Positions 17,883 through 27,365 are shown, numbered from the stretch's first letter. The stretch: DNA of 64,000 bases from Affinundibacterium flavidum (GCF_014284175.1 NZ_JACOGA010000008.1:62001-126000), one strand, 5' to 3'. Notes: generated from the sequence alone by a model not told the origin. A program made the numbers and translations.

Positions 17883-17942
17883 GACTCAATACGTTACTCA
17901 ATACTTGATTCAAAACACGCGTCAATACACGACTCAAATAAG
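17883..17942. repeat. Degenerate 12-bp tandem repeat at the 3' end of mutY
   Basis: Five units of 12 bp: GACTCAATACGT, TACTCAATACTT, GATTCAAAACAC, GCGTCAATACAC, GACTCAAATAAG. The last unit overlaps the mutY stop region (17934). It is similar in unit length and copy number, but not in sequence, to the repeat upstream of ptsN. The rest of the 17696-17933 spacer shows a short inverted pair (GATTCGTG near 17807 and CACGAATC near 17820). Confidence 0.85.
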
Positions 17943-19172
17943 AGACTGGTAGTGCGAAAGCAATAAGGACTTTACCGGTGCAGGCAATGCTAACTGTTCT
18001 ATCTGCGTCATCGGCGTCCACGCATATCGTGTTTCACCCAGCATGGCGTGACGTTGAGAAAGACTGAAGTGAATCACATGCACATGCAATCTGAAATGGG
18101 TGAACACATGGTCAAAGGAAGCGAAAGCACGAGCTGCCACTGATTCACCAAAACTGCTCACAAAGCTAAGCATATAGTCTCGCTCTGACGATGCGCTATC
18201 GGTGCCAGGAGTAGAGCCAGGAACAGTATCAGAAGCGTCAGAAATCAATACATCAATTCCATGGGCACTCAAGTGATTTCCCTCTCGCATGCCATCTAAT
18301 TCTGGTAATGACACCAAGCCACCCCAGATACCAGTCATCGGCCTTTGCTCCAACAAGACTTCACCCGCATGCTCAAGCAAAAGCATGACCGTGTGCTTTT
18401 CTTTTTGTTGAATTTTTGGTTTGCGTATCGGCAGCTCTGCTGTGCGCCCTTGCGCATGAGCGATACATCGGTTTTGAAATGGGCAACGCGGGCAATCTGG
18501 CTTACTACGTGTACAAAGCGTGGCACCTAAATCCATCAGACCTTGGGTATAGGCGCCAATATCCTTGGTAGGTAACAGAGCCTCCGCGCGCAACCATAAA
18601 TCATCTTCGACCGCTTTCACTCCGGGATAGGCTTCTACACCGAATACCCGTGCAAATACACGTTTGACATTGCCATCCAAAATCGCCGCCACGCTGCCAT
18701 AGGAAAATGCGGCCACCGCCGCTGCCGTTGAACGTCCGATACCCGGCAACTCTTGCAGCAACTTGGGATCGCTAGGGAAAATTCCCTGATACTCATCCAC
18801 CACCCTCTTTGCACACTGATGCAAATTACGGGCGCGCGTGTAATACCCCAAGCCAGCCCACGAGGCCATGACCTCTTCCACTGGCGCTGCGGCTAAGGTC
18901 TGTACAGTAGGAAATTTTTCCAAGAAGCGCTGATAGTAAGGAATCACCGCGGTGACTTGCGTCTGCTGCAGCATAATTTCAGACAACCAAACTTTGTAAG
19001 CGTCCCCAGTATTTTGCCAAGGCAAACTATGACGCCCATGCTGTTGCTGCCAGCCAATCAATGCTGCGGAAAAACTCGGATCGTAATAAACCGAATCGCT
19101 TGCAGAACTGCGTTGACGGTGTTGGCTGCCTTGCCTGCCTTGATTGGGTACTTCTACACTTTTCTTCTTCAT
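17934..19172 (-). CDS. mutY: A/G-specific adenine glycosylase MutY
   Basis: Removes adenine mispaired with 8-oxoguanine; partner of MutM in the GO repair system. The ATG at 19172 gives about 412 residues; a TTG five codons upstream is less likely. The helix-hairpin-helix LPGIGRSTAAAVAAF, the catalytic glutamate in SEIMLQQTQV and the aspartate in ILDGNVKRV are present. The iron-sulfur cluster ligands follow the Cx6Cx2Cx5C pattern (CTRSKPDCPRCPFQNRC). The C-terminal NUDIX-like recognition domain begins near residue 240; it contains a somewhat long acidic/Ser-Thr loop (SDASDTVPGSTPGTD). The gene's end overlaps the 12-bp repeat array, so the last residues may vary between strains. Confidence 0.95.
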   Translation of the reverse strand: MKKKSVEVPNQGRQGSQHRQRSSASDSVYYDPSFSAALIGWQQQHGRHSLPWQNTGDAYKVWLSEIMLQQTQVTAVIPYYQRFLEKFPTVQTLAAAPVEEVMASWAGLGYYTRARNLHQCAKRVVDEYQGIFPSDPKLLQELPGIGRSTAAAVAAFSYGSVAAILDGNVKRVFARVFGVEAYPGVKAVEDDLWLRAEALLPTKDIGAYTQGLMDLGATLCTRSKPDCPRCPFQNRCIAHAQGRTAELPIRKPKIQQKEKHTVMLLLEHAGEVLLEQRPMTGIWGGLVSLPELDGMREGNHLSAHGIDVLISDASDTVPGSTPGTDSASSERDYMLSFVSSFGESVAARAFASFDHVFTHFRLHVHVIHFSLSQRHAMLGETRYAWTPMTQIEQLALPAPVKSLLLSHYQSLI

Positions 19173-19203
19173 TTTTTGCTCAGGCAATCTGCGCTTTATG
19201 TAT

Positions 19204-20316
19204 TTATTTAGCTGAACTCAGATTGCTGACCAGACGTTTACCTGCATATTTCATCACAAGACCTTTAGGTCCGACTGCCCAGCCATGCAGTGCATCGGCA
19301 AAACCTATCGCATTCAATGGCGTCTCACCTAAGACTTCCCACGACTTACCGCCATCTTTCGTCACACCCGAGCCGGCTAAACCACCCACTACAAAAGTTT
19401 TTTCCTGCCCTGGTACCGCAATGACTACAGATAAAAATCCCACTGGTAATGCAGGTGATGCAGCCCAAGTCTTACCGCCATCTTGGCTGACAACCGCATT
19501 CAAGCCTTCTGCTTTGGCCTTTTGATAATCACCACCAACAGCAAATCCATATTGCGTATCCGAAAAAGCGACGGAGAACAAACCTTTCGGCGGCACACCA
19601 GCGGCAATCGCTGTTTCTGCAAAAGTCCACGTCATGCCACGATCCGCCGAATGGAATACGCGCGTTTTTTCTGCACCGCCAGTCGCAAACCACACATCTT
19701 TTTTGCCACTCACAGAAATGCAAGTGCCACTCGCCGCAAATGCACCTTCATTCGCCAGAGCGCCCAATTGACTTAAATCTTGTGCAGAATTTTTCCAAGT
19801 CTTACCGCCATCATGCGTAATCAATACTTGAAATTGCCCATTCACAGGATCGCCAAGAATCACGCCATTTTGCGCATCCCAAAAATCAATCGCATCCCAA
19901 AAGCCCGTAGCTTCACCGTTCACGGTCATTAATTCCCAATGTGTGCCGCCATCGATCGTCTTGTAAATCGTCGATGCCTTACCCGGACCGGCACTCATCG
20001 CAATCGCAGTAAATTTATCAAAGCCTTGGATATCACGAAAATCTAAAACACTAGTTTCTGGCAATTTGGCACTGATGGAAACATTTTCCCAATTCTCGCC
20101 GTCCACAGTACGAATCACGGTACCTTTAGCACCGCTGGCCCACGCCACATTGCGGTTAACGACAGACAGGCCTCGCAGCTCAACACTGATTCCTGCGTCA
20201 ATTTTTTTCCATGCATCTTGTGCTGATGCAGTGAATGACAAACCACAAGCCAAGATCGTACATAGTAAAGTTTTAGGGAGTGCTTGCAGCAATGTCGCAG
20301 GGTTAAATTTGTTCAT
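19204..20316 (-). CDS. Exported YCF48-like beta-propeller protein
   Basis: 370 residues with a signal peptide ending FTASAQ. Repeated Asp-box-like turns (TIDGGTHW, THDGGKTW, SADRGMTW, SQDGGKTW, TKDGGKSW) mark a six- or seven-bladed propeller of the YCF48/BNR class. In cyanobacteria and plants YCF48 is a photosystem II assembly factor; in heterotrophic bacteria members are secreted proteins of unclear role, some described as oxidoreductases or glycosyl hydrolases. An AAGAAG ribosome binding site precedes the ATG. It ends 31 bp upstream of mutY and may share its transcript. Confidence 0.8.
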   Translation of the reverse strand: MNKFNPATLLQALPKTLLCTILACGLSFTASAQDAWKKIDAGISVELRGLSVVNRNVAWASGAKGTVIRTVDGENWENVSISAKLPETSVLDFRDIQGFDKFTAIAMSAGPGKASTIYKTIDGGTHWELMTVNGEATGFWDAIDFWDAQNGVILGDPVNGQFQVLITHDGGKTWKNSAQDLSQLGALANEGAFAASGTCISVSGKKDVWFATGGAEKTRVFHSADRGMTWTFAETAIAAGVPPKGLFSVAFSDTQYGFAVGGDYQKAKAEGLNAVVSQDGGKTWAASPALPVGFLSVVIAVPGQEKTFVVGGLAGSGVTKDGGKSWEVLGETPLNAIGFADALHGWAVGPKGLVMKYAGKRLVSNLSSAK

Positions 20317-20389
20317 CGTTTTTCTTCTTTTAAAATAGAAAAACGCTGATAAAGATTTCTATCAGCGTTTAGGTTTATCAATTTAAGAT

Positions 20390-22315
20390 TTAGCTGGTAC
20401 TAGTATCTGCAGCCAGCGCCTTATGTATATTATTACGTAAGCTTTCTAAAGATTTTTTCTGCGCTTCGACTTCCTTCATCATTGCTTCAAAGCTGGCGAT
20501 TTTCTCTTCCAAACTATCAGTCGCTACATGAATTCTTTGAATTGACTGCATACGATTTTTTAACTGATTCTTATGTTCACGTATCTGCGCTTCAATCGGC
20601 GCCATAACGACTTTTTGCCAAGCTTCAACATCGCGATTCGCCTGTGAAAAACTTTGTTTAACGCGTGCCGAAATTGAATCAAAAAACTTTTGTATCAAGA
20701 CTTTTTTCTCTGTCGTCAACAAAGTAATCGCACTAAATTGACGATGAAAAACTGACTCGATTGCCTCAATCTCTTGCATGTATTTATTCAAGGAAAATGG
20801 CATAGGCGCCGTCAATGCCAAACCATGTTCGGTTGAAAATTTACGGTACATGATCGCCATCATTTCGGATATTTCGTCGGTCTTACGATTGGATGCTTGC
20901 AGGTTTTGTTTGACCTGCGTGAAGAAATTTTTAATCGCCTCTTTCAAGCCCAAAGAAAATTTACTCGACTCCATTTCTTCACGGGCAGTCTTAATTTCTT
21001 CTTTCAAAATATCCATACCCAAGGTGGTGTACACCTCGGTCGACAAACGCGTAAAGACTGAACGGGTGCCCTGCATTTTCATCAAACTGGCATCAAATTC
21101 TTGCTTCTCAAGCGTGACGCGTTTCATCATGTGTTCAATCACATTTTGATTCTTACCACGCAGGCTTTGTAATTCGTGCAGTTGCTCATTGACACCACGA
21201 CCACGTGCATTAATCACCGCATATTGACCATCGGTGATTTCTTGAATATCACTCGCTAATTGCGCGCGGATGATGTTCTTTTTGGAAGGAATCAATTCGT
21301 TCGATAAGGCATATTCCAATTTCGGCAAACGGCTCTTGGCCAGCAAAGGCGCGTCTTTATTGATTTTTGCAACCAAGCCTTTTTGCGCAGAAATCGGGAA
21401 AACTTGTTTTTCTTCCAGGCTCAAGGTGTGCGCGACGGAAGTGATTTGATTTTGAATTTGCGTTTCGATTTCTTCCGGCGTACGCAACTCATCCCACATA
21501 CTATCGATTTTATTTAACACCACCATACGACCCGGGCCGCTGCCGATATGATCGCGCCAGACTTCGACATCGCTCTTCGTCACACCCGTATCGGCCGCCA
21601 GAATAAATAAAACCGCGTGCGCATTTGGGATCAGATTTAAGGTCAATTCAGGCTCAGTACCAATCGCGTTTAAACCCGGCGTATCGACAATGATTAAGCC
21701 TTGCTTTAATAGGGGATGAGGAAAATTGACGATTGCATGACGCCATTGCGAAATTTCGACCAAACCATTTTCATCGACTTCCAAAGCTGCATCCGGATCT
21801 GATTCGTCATACAAGCCATAGGACTTGGCGACTTCTTTACTCACCTTCTTGGTCAAACTCACTTGCTTAAAAGCTTCGAGCATACCGTCACCAGACTTGG
21901 TGTCTAACGGCAACACCGTCCAAATATGTTGATTGCCTTTATATTCAGTCGTACTAAGAGTTTCGCTGCGAGTTTCTATCGGTAACAAGCGTATACAAGG
22001 CGGCATGCCCTCGTCATACAAAAGTTCGGTCGGACACATGGTGGTGCGACCAGCGGCGGATGGCAGAATTCTTTGCCCATAATCCGCAAAGAAAATCGCA
22101 TTAATTAATTCCGACTTGCCGCGCGAAAATTCGGCGACAAAGGCAATAGTCAACTTATCGTCTATCAGCCGCTCTTTCAGACGCATAATGCGTTGATCAA
22201 GAATACCGTCAGCGAAATCAGAACCAGCAATCCAGGCGCGATATTGCTCTATCGCCTGGGCGACGCCTTTGCGCCAGCCGCTGTATTCTTCAAAATTCTG
22301 AACCAAATTACTCAT
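20390..22315 (-). CDS. Dynamin-like GTPase
   Basis: 641 residues. The GTPase motifs are G1 AEFSRGKS (61-68), a G2 threonine region around GRTTMCPTE (89-97), G3 DTPG (211-214) and G4 NKID (268-271). The C-terminal half is a long helical and coiled-coil region (about 350-640) with a basic amphipathic stretch, as in bacterial dynamin-like proteins. Family members bind and remodel membranes; some act in membrane stress or phage response. It is a single copy here, not the usual head-to-tail pair. No transmembrane helix is evident. The gene is isolated, with a miniature element directly upstream. Confidence 0.85.
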   Translation of the reverse strand: MSNLVQNFEEYSGWRKGVAQAIEQYRAWIAGSDFADGILDQRIMRLKERLIDDKLTIAFVAEFSRGKSELINAIFFADYGQRILPSAAGRTTMCPTELLYDEGMPPCIRLLPIETRSETLSTTEYKGNQHIWTVLPLDTKSGDGMLEAFKQVSLTKKVSKEVAKSYGLYDESDPDAALEVDENGLVEISQWRHAIVNFPHPLLKQGLIIVDTPGLNAIGTEPELTLNLIPNAHAVLFILAADTGVTKSDVEVWRDHIGSGPGRMVVLNKIDSMWDELRTPEEIETQIQNQITSVAHTLSLEEKQVFPISAQKGLVAKINKDAPLLAKSRLPKLEYALSNELIPSKKNIIRAQLASDIQEITDGQYAVINARGRGVNEQLHELQSLRGKNQNVIEHMMKRVTLEKQEFDASLMKMQGTRSVFTRLSTEVYTTLGMDILKEEIKTAREEMESSKFSLGLKEAIKNFFTQVKQNLQASNRKTDEISEMMAIMYRKFSTEHGLALTAPMPFSLNKYMQEIEAIESVFHRQFSAITLLTTEKKVLIQKFFDSISARVKQSFSQANRDVEAWQKVVMAPIEAQIREHKNQLKNRMQSIQRIHVATDSLEEKIASFEAMMKEVEAQKKSLESLRNNIHKALAADTSTS

Positions 22316-22334
22316 AGTATCCTCAAAATTATTC

Positions 22335-22464
22335 TTAGGATTTACGCAAAACAGACGTTGGCGTCGTTATGCTCGCTTCGCCCCCTGCCTTCGCAGGGGC
22401 AGGCCAAGCAATCATACTGTCTTCGGCTCCACGCCTAGCTAACGCAATTTTGCGTAAGCCCTAA
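22335..22464. mobile_element. 130-bp miniature inverted-repeat element (TTACGCAAAA ends)
   Basis: The 17-bp terminal inverted repeats are at 22335-22351 (TTAGGATTTACGCAAAA) and 22448-22464 (TTTTGCGTAAGCCCTAA), matching at 15 of 17 positions. Inside is a strong hairpin, CCCCTGCCTTCGCAGGGG (22382-22399). No open frame is present, so it is non-autonomous. It sits between the dynamin-like gene and mutM, within 20 bp of the dynamin start, and could affect its promoter. A second copy type with the same ends is at 39439-39638. No transposase that recognises these ends is in the window. Confidence 0.7.
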
Positions 22465-22532
22465 TTTTTATACTGCGCAGCCGAGCTTCGCCTTTATTCT
22501 TCTTAAGAAACTCAACAATATGACATTCTGGC

Positions 22533-23354
22533 TCATTTTTGACAATTTACACAATAAAAGCTACTACGTTGGCCTTGTGTTATGTGTCTAATTGTCCCTT
22601 GACAAACTCGGCAAGCTTCTCCCGCTCGGTCGTAGACAAAATAAGATTGTTGAAAATACCCCGTTTTACCATCAGCGCCAACAAAATCTTTCAAGGTGCT
22701 GCCACCCTGTTTGATTGCTTCTGCCAGAATCTGCCGAATCGCAACACTTAATACCTGATAACGCTTGCGGCTGATACGATCTGCTGCGATTTTCGGATTA
22801 ATGCCTGCTCTAAACAGACTCTCACAGGCGTAAATATTGCCGACGCCAACAACCACATCTCCTGCCAGCAAGACTTGTTTGATCGGCGCTGAGCGTTGCC
22901 TGGTTTGCTGAAACATCAGGTCATCAGTAAATCGATCGCTGAGTGGTTCTACGCCTAGCTTTCTTAATAAGAGGTGCTCTTCCAAGGCGCCGTCGGCATG
23001 GTCGTGCCACAAAACCGCACCAAATCGACGCGGATCAGTCAGTCTGAGCATTTGATCTCCGAGCACAATATCCACGTGATCATGTTTTTGTGCCGGTGTA
23101 TGGGGCGGCATGATTCTTAGGTTTCCCGACATGCCTAAATGAATAAGCAAAGATCCATGACTGAAGTGCAATAGCAAATACTTACCGCGACGTCCGGTCG
23201 ATACCACTGTTTGACCCACAATTAACTGCTGCAAATTCGCTGGGAATGGCCAGCGCAATCCATCCCGACGCAATATGAGCCCAGTTACTTTGCGCCCCTC
23301 AATATAGGGATGAATGCCCAATCGGGTTACTTCTACTTCCGGCAATTCCGGCAT
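22533..23354 (-). CDS. mutM: Formamidopyrimidine-DNA glycosylase MutM (Fpg)
   Basis: Excises 8-oxoguanine and formamidopyrimidines, with AP-lyase activity. 273 residues. The invariant N-terminus MPELPEVEVT supplies the catalytic proline and glutamate. The H2TH region contains VGVGNIYACESLFRAGI, and the C-terminal zinc finger is CRVCQG...FYCVNCQ. It follows the betaproteobacterial order next to mutY, although here the two are separated by a YCF48 protein, a dynamin and a miniature element. It is divergent from the TPR gene. Confidence 0.96.
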   Translation of the reverse strand: MPELPEVEVTRLGIHPYIEGRKVTGLILRRDGLRWPFPANLQQLIVGQTVVSTGRRGKYLLLHFSHGSLLIHLGMSGNLRIMPPHTPAQKHDHVDIVLGDQMLRLTDPRRFGAVLWHDHADGALEEHLLLRKLGVEPLSDRFTDDLMFQQTRQRSAPIKQVLLAGDVVVGVGNIYACESLFRAGINPKIAADRISRKRYQVLSVAIRQILAEAIKQGGSTLKDFVGADGKTGYFQQSYFVYDRAGEACRVCQGTIRHITQGQRSSFYCVNCQK

Positions 23355-23394
23355 AAATCACTCTCTAAATTAGCATCAAAAGCAGGGTTTCGTT

Positions 23395-23421
23395 ACAAGA
23401 CAATTACAAGTTAAATACAAG
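23395..23421. repeat. 11-bp spaced direct repeats in the mutM/TPR divergent region
   Basis: ACAAG recurs at 23395, 23406 and 23417, an 11-bp period, within TTACAAGACAA, TTACAAGTTAA and ATACAAGTTGA. It lies in the divergent promoter region of mutM and the TPR gene. It could be a duplicated spacer or an array of regulator sites on one face of the helix. Confidence 0.5.
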
Positions 23422-23542
23422 TTGACACAAAACACCGACTGCCTTGCCCCCGCCAAGACAAGATTTCAGCGTAAAATCATTTCAACTAACACAAAGTATT
23501 GTACCCAGACTTTGCATTTCCCTTACTGATTACCTCTTGCGC

Positions 23543-25399
23543 ATGAAAAAAAATCCACCTCAGCTTCGTCACATCCATATTCTCGTATCTACACTCTGCC
23601 TTGGTTTATTCGGTATCGCCAGCAATTCGGCATGGGCACAAACTGCGAATGAGCAAATACCCCTTACTAAACCCGTCAAGCCCACCAAACCTGCTAAACC
23701 TACCAAAGCACAAACTCAGCAGGCTACGTCGCCGACCAAAGCCGATAGCAACCAAAACGAATCAGGCCTAAGCAAAGACATACTCTACAAATTAACTGCC
23801 TCGGATATCGCGTTGCAGCGTGGCGAGTGGCAGAGTCCGTTTATTACCATCATGGGATTGGCACAACAAACCCGTGATCCGCGACTAGCCAAGCGTGCGG
23901 CGGAAATTGCGATGTCCGCACAACAAGTCGATGAATCTCTGGCAGCAGTTCGTTTATGGCGCGAACTCGCGCCGGGTACGCCTGAAGCGGAGCAATACTA
24001 TCTAAGCCTGTTGGTCATCAAGAGCGATTACACGGGGATTGAACAGTTCTTCCTAAAGCTTCTGGAACAAAGTTCAGGGGAGGAAAGAAACGGACTCATC
24101 CACCAAGCACAAATAACTTTGAACCGCACTGGCGACAAGAAAGCCGCCTTACAAAGCTTAGAAAAAATATTAGTGAAGGACAAAGAATCACTCGCCGGTC
24201 ATATCGCACTGTCACGCGCCGCCTACCGTAGTGGCGACTCTGGCAGAGCACAACAAGAAGCGCAGGCGGCTTTAGCGATAGAGCCCAGTTCAGAATTGGG
24301 CATCTTGACTCTGGCACATGCTTCAGAGAAAAATGCAGCATTTACGCTGGTCGCCGACTTCTTAAAACGCTATCCACAAGCAAAAGAAGTTCATCTGGCA
24401 TACGCAACAATGCTGCTAGAAAGCAAGCAGCTCAGTCAGGCGAAAGTAGAATTTCTAAGCTTTTTGCAAAGCCCTGAGAAGGTCGCTATGCCACGCACGC
24501 AAGTACTCTATACCTTGGGCAGTATAGAGATGGAGATGGGGCAACTCGATACAGCAGAAAATTATTTCAAAGAGATGATAGACAAAATCAGCGTCAACGA
24601 AGACAGCAGCTCTGCGTATATCAGCCTCGCACAAATCGCCCTACAGCGCAAAGACAAGCAAAAAGCCGACCTATGGCTTAGCAAAATAAATAAGATCAAC
24701 AAGATCAACGATAAAGACGAGCCAAATCCAGTCTGGTTCAATATACAAATGCGCCGAGCTTTGCTGTTAGCCAGTGACGGCAAGTCTCGCGAGGCACGTC
24801 AATTTTTACAAACGATCAGTACTTCCAAGGACAGTGAACAAGCCTTGCTGTTACAAACTGAAGCGCAAATTATGCGTGATGCCGGGCAAACAACCGAAGC
24901 CTTTGTCTTACTACAGATGGCGCTCGGTGAATTACCTGGAAGTCCCGATCTGCTATATGACTTTGCGATGCTGTCAGAATCTCTGAAGTATTATCCCGAA
25001 ATGGAAATGGCGCTCAAGCAATTGATTCAGATTGCGCCGAATAATGCTCTAGCCTATAACGCTTTAGGATATTCGTATGCAGATAGAAACGTCAATTTAA
25101 ATGATGCCTTATCGCTGTTAGAAATTGCTAATCAACTTAATCCAAATGACCCCTACATTCTAGACAGTTTAGGCTGGGTGAAATTTCGATTGAAGAGCTA
25201 TAGCGAAGCGGAGAAATTTCTGCGCCAATCACTGAGCATGCGACAAGATGCTGATGTGTCGATTCATTTAGCCGAAATTTTATGGGTTCAAGATAAGAAA
25301 GATGAAGCGATGCGCTTATTCGCCGACGCGAATAAAAAAGATCCGCAAAATGTTTTGTTGAAAAATACTTTGCAAAGATTGGCACTGACGCTGCCATAA
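23543..25399 (+). CDS. Exported tetratricopeptide-repeat protein
   Basis: About 618 residues from the ATG at 23543, which gives a good signal peptide (hydrophobic ILVSTLCLGLFGIAS, then NSAWAQ). A TTG 99 bp upstream is rejected. A Lys/Pro/Thr-rich linker (KPVKPTKPAKPTKAQ) follows the signal. The rest is TPR-like helical repeats, clearest at the C-terminus (AYNALGYSYADRNVNLNDAL and ILDSLGWVKFRLKSYSEAE). In betaproteobacteria this protein commonly precedes lolB and ispE. It probably acts in the periplasm or outer membrane as a scaffold; the partner is unknown. Confidence 0.85.
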   Translation: MKKNPPQLRHIHILVSTLCLGLFGIASNSAWAQTANEQIPLTKPVKPTKPAKPTKAQTQQATSPTKADSNQNESGLSKDILYKLTASDIALQRGEWQSPFITIMGLAQQTRDPRLAKRAAEIAMSAQQVDESLAAVRLWRELAPGTPEAEQYYLSLLVIKSDYTGIEQFFLKLLEQSSGEERNGLIHQAQITLNRTGDKKAALQSLEKILVKDKESLAGHIALSRAAYRSGDSGRAQQEAQAALAIEPSSELGILTLAHASEKNAAFTLVADFLKRYPQAKEVHLAYATMLLESKQLSQAKVEFLSFLQSPEKVAMPRTQVLYTLGSIEMEMGQLDTAENYFKEMIDKISVNEDSSSAYISLAQIALQRKDKQKADLWLSKINKINKINDKDEPNPVWFNIQMRRALLLASDGKSREARQFLQTISTSKDSEQALLLQTEAQIMRDAGQTTEAFVLLQMALGELPGSPDLLYDFAMLSESLKYYPEMEMALKQLIQIAPNNALAYNALGYSYADRNVNLNDALSLLEIANQLNPNDPYILDSLGWVKFRLKSYSEAEKFLRQSLSMRQDADVSIHLAEILWVQDKKDEAMRLFADANKKDPQNVLLKNTLQRLALTLP

Positions 25400-25437
25400 T
25401 CACGTCCTTTGATCTTCCTCCATTTTTTCGGAAAAGC

Positions 25438-26073
25438 ATGACTCACCTAGCACTGTACCAAGCATCAACAAAGTTCATCACTGCTTTGAAAGTATTATTG
25501 TTGCTGTCATTTGGCGCGCTGCTAGGCGCATGCAGCACGACCAAGGCCTTAAATTCCGCTCAACAAAATCAAAGCCGAAGCTTGCAGCCACAAGTTCAAC
25601 TGCAAGGTCGTATTTCCATTCAATATCAGCAAAATGATCAGCCACAAACCGTGATCGTGGGCTTTGATTGGCAACAAACGCCACAAGACTTACACATCAC
25701 CTTGAGTTCGCCACTAGGTCAAACCATCGCGACCATTCAAGAAAATGCATCGGGAGCGCGCTTAGAACAAGCAAAGCAAGAACCTAAAGTCGCGGCGAAT
25801 ATTGAATCTTTATTGATAGAAAATTTGGGCTGGACAATTCCTGTGAGCGGATTAAAAGCCTGGCTGCAAGGATTTGACTTGGCGGCGAATGGACAAGCAA
25901 TCGCTTTGCCTGCAAGCGATTACTATCGCCTGCAATCACAAGGCTGGCAATTAGATTTTGTTAGCTGGCAAGCTGATGCAGGGATTATTCATCCGAAACG
26001 TATCGATTTATATAAAAACACCGAGCAAGTAGGCGAAATGAAAATTCGTATTGTGATTGAAGAGTGGCAATAA
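25438..26073 (+). CDS. lolB: Outer-membrane lipoprotein receptor LolB
   Basis: Accepts lipoproteins from LolA and inserts them into the outer membrane. 211 residues with a type II signal peptide and lipobox LLGAC (Cys32). The mature domain shows the family pattern QGRISIQYQQNDQPQTVIVGFDW, then LSSPLGQTIATI and a long C-terminal strand region. It lies between the TPR gene and ispE, the conserved betaproteobacterial order. The very end of the gene, AGAGTGGCAATAAT, is duplicated 52 bp downstream. Confidence 0.9.
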   Translation: MTHLALYQASTKFITALKVLLLLSFGALLGACSTTKALNSAQQNQSRSLQPQVQLQGRISIQYQQNDQPQTVIVGFDWQQTPQDLHITLSSPLGQTIATIQENASGARLEQAKQEPKVAANIESLLIENLGWTIPVSGLKAWLQGFDLAANGQAIALPASDYYRLQSQGWQLDFVSWQADAGIIHPKRIDLYKNTEQVGEMKIRIVIEEWQ

Positions 26074-26126
26074 TGAGCGGCGATAAAAAGTGATAATAAA
26101 ATGTGACGATAAAGAGTTGCAATAAT
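26061..26126. repeat. Duplicated 3' end of lolB with A-rich degenerate repeats between
   Basis: AGAGTGGCAATAAT (26061-26074, containing the lolB stop) recurs as AGAGTTGCAATAAT (26113-26126). Between them are three related units of 10-13 bp, GCGATAAAAAGT, GATAATAAAATG and GACGATAAAGAGT. The whole looks like a decayed tandem array born from the gene end. Confidence 0.7.
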
Positions 26127-26155
26127 TCCCCTCCAGCATCAAGCATATCGACCAA

Positions 26156-27043
26156 ATGAACGCGCCAACCAATATCACTGCTACCAAACTCACTAGCTGC
26201 CCTGCGCCAGCTAAGTTAAATTTATTCTTACATATTACAGGTCGTCGTGAAGACGGCTATCACTTACTACAAAGTGTTTTTCAGCTAATCGATCGATGCG
26301 ATCATTTAGATTTTCAAGTGCGCGAAGATGGTGCTATTCGTCGCATCAACACTATTACAGGGGTACCGGAGCAATCCGATTTAGTCATCAGGGCCGCGCG
26401 CCTGTTGCAGCAACATTGCAAAATTTCCTTGGGTGCTGATATTCACTTGCACAAACAATTGCCCATGGGCGGTGGAGTTGGCGGTGGCTCATCCGATGCG
26501 GCAACGACTTTGATGGCGCTGAATCATCTCTGGCAGTGCCATTTAAATAAGCAGCAAGTGATGCAACTAGGCTTACAACTAGGTGCGGATGTGCCCTTCT
26601 TTATCTTTGGGCAAAATGCTTTTGTCGAAGGCATAGGCGAGCAAATGCAGGCGATCACGACGCCAGAGCAGTGGTTTGTTGTGATAGAACCAGGCGTGCA
26701 CGTCCCCACTCCCACAATTTTTTCAGCCGAGGAGTTGACAAGAGACACGAAGCCCGTCAGAATAACGGACTTTTCCAATGCAGCGAAAGTTGAATGGAAA
26801 AATGATCTGCAAGCTGTTGCTTGTGCTTTACATCCTGAAATTGCAAACGCTATTAACTGGCTCAAGCAACATGAAATAAATCAGGATGATGCCAAGATGA
26901 CGGGATCTGGTTCTTGTGTTTTTTGCGCTTTTCCAAGTGAAGAAGCAGCAAAAAAAGTAGCTGAGCAAGTACCACATCACTGGACATCATGGATTGCTAA
27001 AGCCTTACAACAACATCCTATAAATTTAGAAGTTAATTTATAG
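26156..27043 (+). CDS. ispE: 4-diphosphocytidyl-2-C-methyl-D-erythritol kinase
   Basis: The ATP-dependent kinase of the MEP isoprenoid pathway; 295 residues. The GHMP kinase signature is PMGGGVGGGSSDAATTLMAL (106-125). The N-terminal CPAPAKLNLFLHITGRREDG and the C-terminal MTGSGSCVFCAF glycine-rich motif are both intact. It comes directly before tRNA-Gln and prs, a conserved betaproteobacterial arrangement. The length is normal. Confidence 0.96.
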   Translation: MNAPTNITATKLTSCPAPAKLNLFLHITGRREDGYHLLQSVFQLIDRCDHLDFQVREDGAIRRINTITGVPEQSDLVIRAARLLQQHCKISLGADIHLHKQLPMGGGVGGGSSDAATTLMALNHLWQCHLNKQQVMQLGLQLGADVPFFIFGQNAFVEGIGEQMQAITTPEQWFVVIEPGVHVPTPTIFSAEELTRDTKPVRITDFSNAAKVEWKNDLQAVACALHPEIANAINWLKQHEINQDDAKMTGSGSCVFCAFPSEEAAKKVAEQVPHHWTSWIAKALQQHPINLEVNL

Positions 27044-27140
27044 CTTGCATCACAAAAAATTTGGTTGATTGCTGATTTCAAGATAAAATAGCGGCTTCGC
27101 TGATTATCAAAAGAAATAAGCAATTGATAAAAAGTTGTGT

Positions 27141-27217
27141 AGGGGAATCGCCAAGCTGGTTAAGGCACCGGATTTTGATTCCGGCATGCGAAGGTTCGAA
27201 TCCTTCTTCCCCTGCCA
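27141..27217 (+). tRNA. tRNA-Gln (anticodon UUG)
   Basis: A 77-nt cloverleaf with the CCA end encoded. The acceptor stem is AGGGGAA with TTCCCCT. The anticodon arm is CCGGA-TTTTGAT-TCCGG, giving anticodon TTG. The T arm is GAAGG-TTCGAAT-CCTTC. It lies between ispE and prs, as in many Burkholderiales, and is followed by a strong terminator. Confidence 0.96.
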
Positions 27218-27227
27218 TATAATTCCC

Positions 27228-27270
27228 AAGCCGCCGCATACAAAATGATGCGGCGGCTTTTCGGTTTTTT
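27228..27270 (+). terminator. Rho-independent terminator after tRNA-Gln
   Basis: A 12-bp perfect stem, AAGCCGCCGCAT (27228-27239) with ATGCGGCGGCTT (27248-27259), an 8-nt loop, and a T-rich tail TTCGGTTTTTT. Confidence 0.9.
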
Positions 27271-27365
27271 ACGGCAGTATTTTCAGTAATCATTACAACA
27301 AGAATTCTAAACGTAATGCTGTAATTTCTGTCTTGCTTGGCTTTTTTATTCCCTTAGGTGATCTC

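Noticed and set aside
23444-23542. A longer N-terminus for the TPR protein starting at TTG 23444
   Set aside because: It would place 33 extra residues before an otherwise standard signal peptide; the ATG at 23543 fits export.
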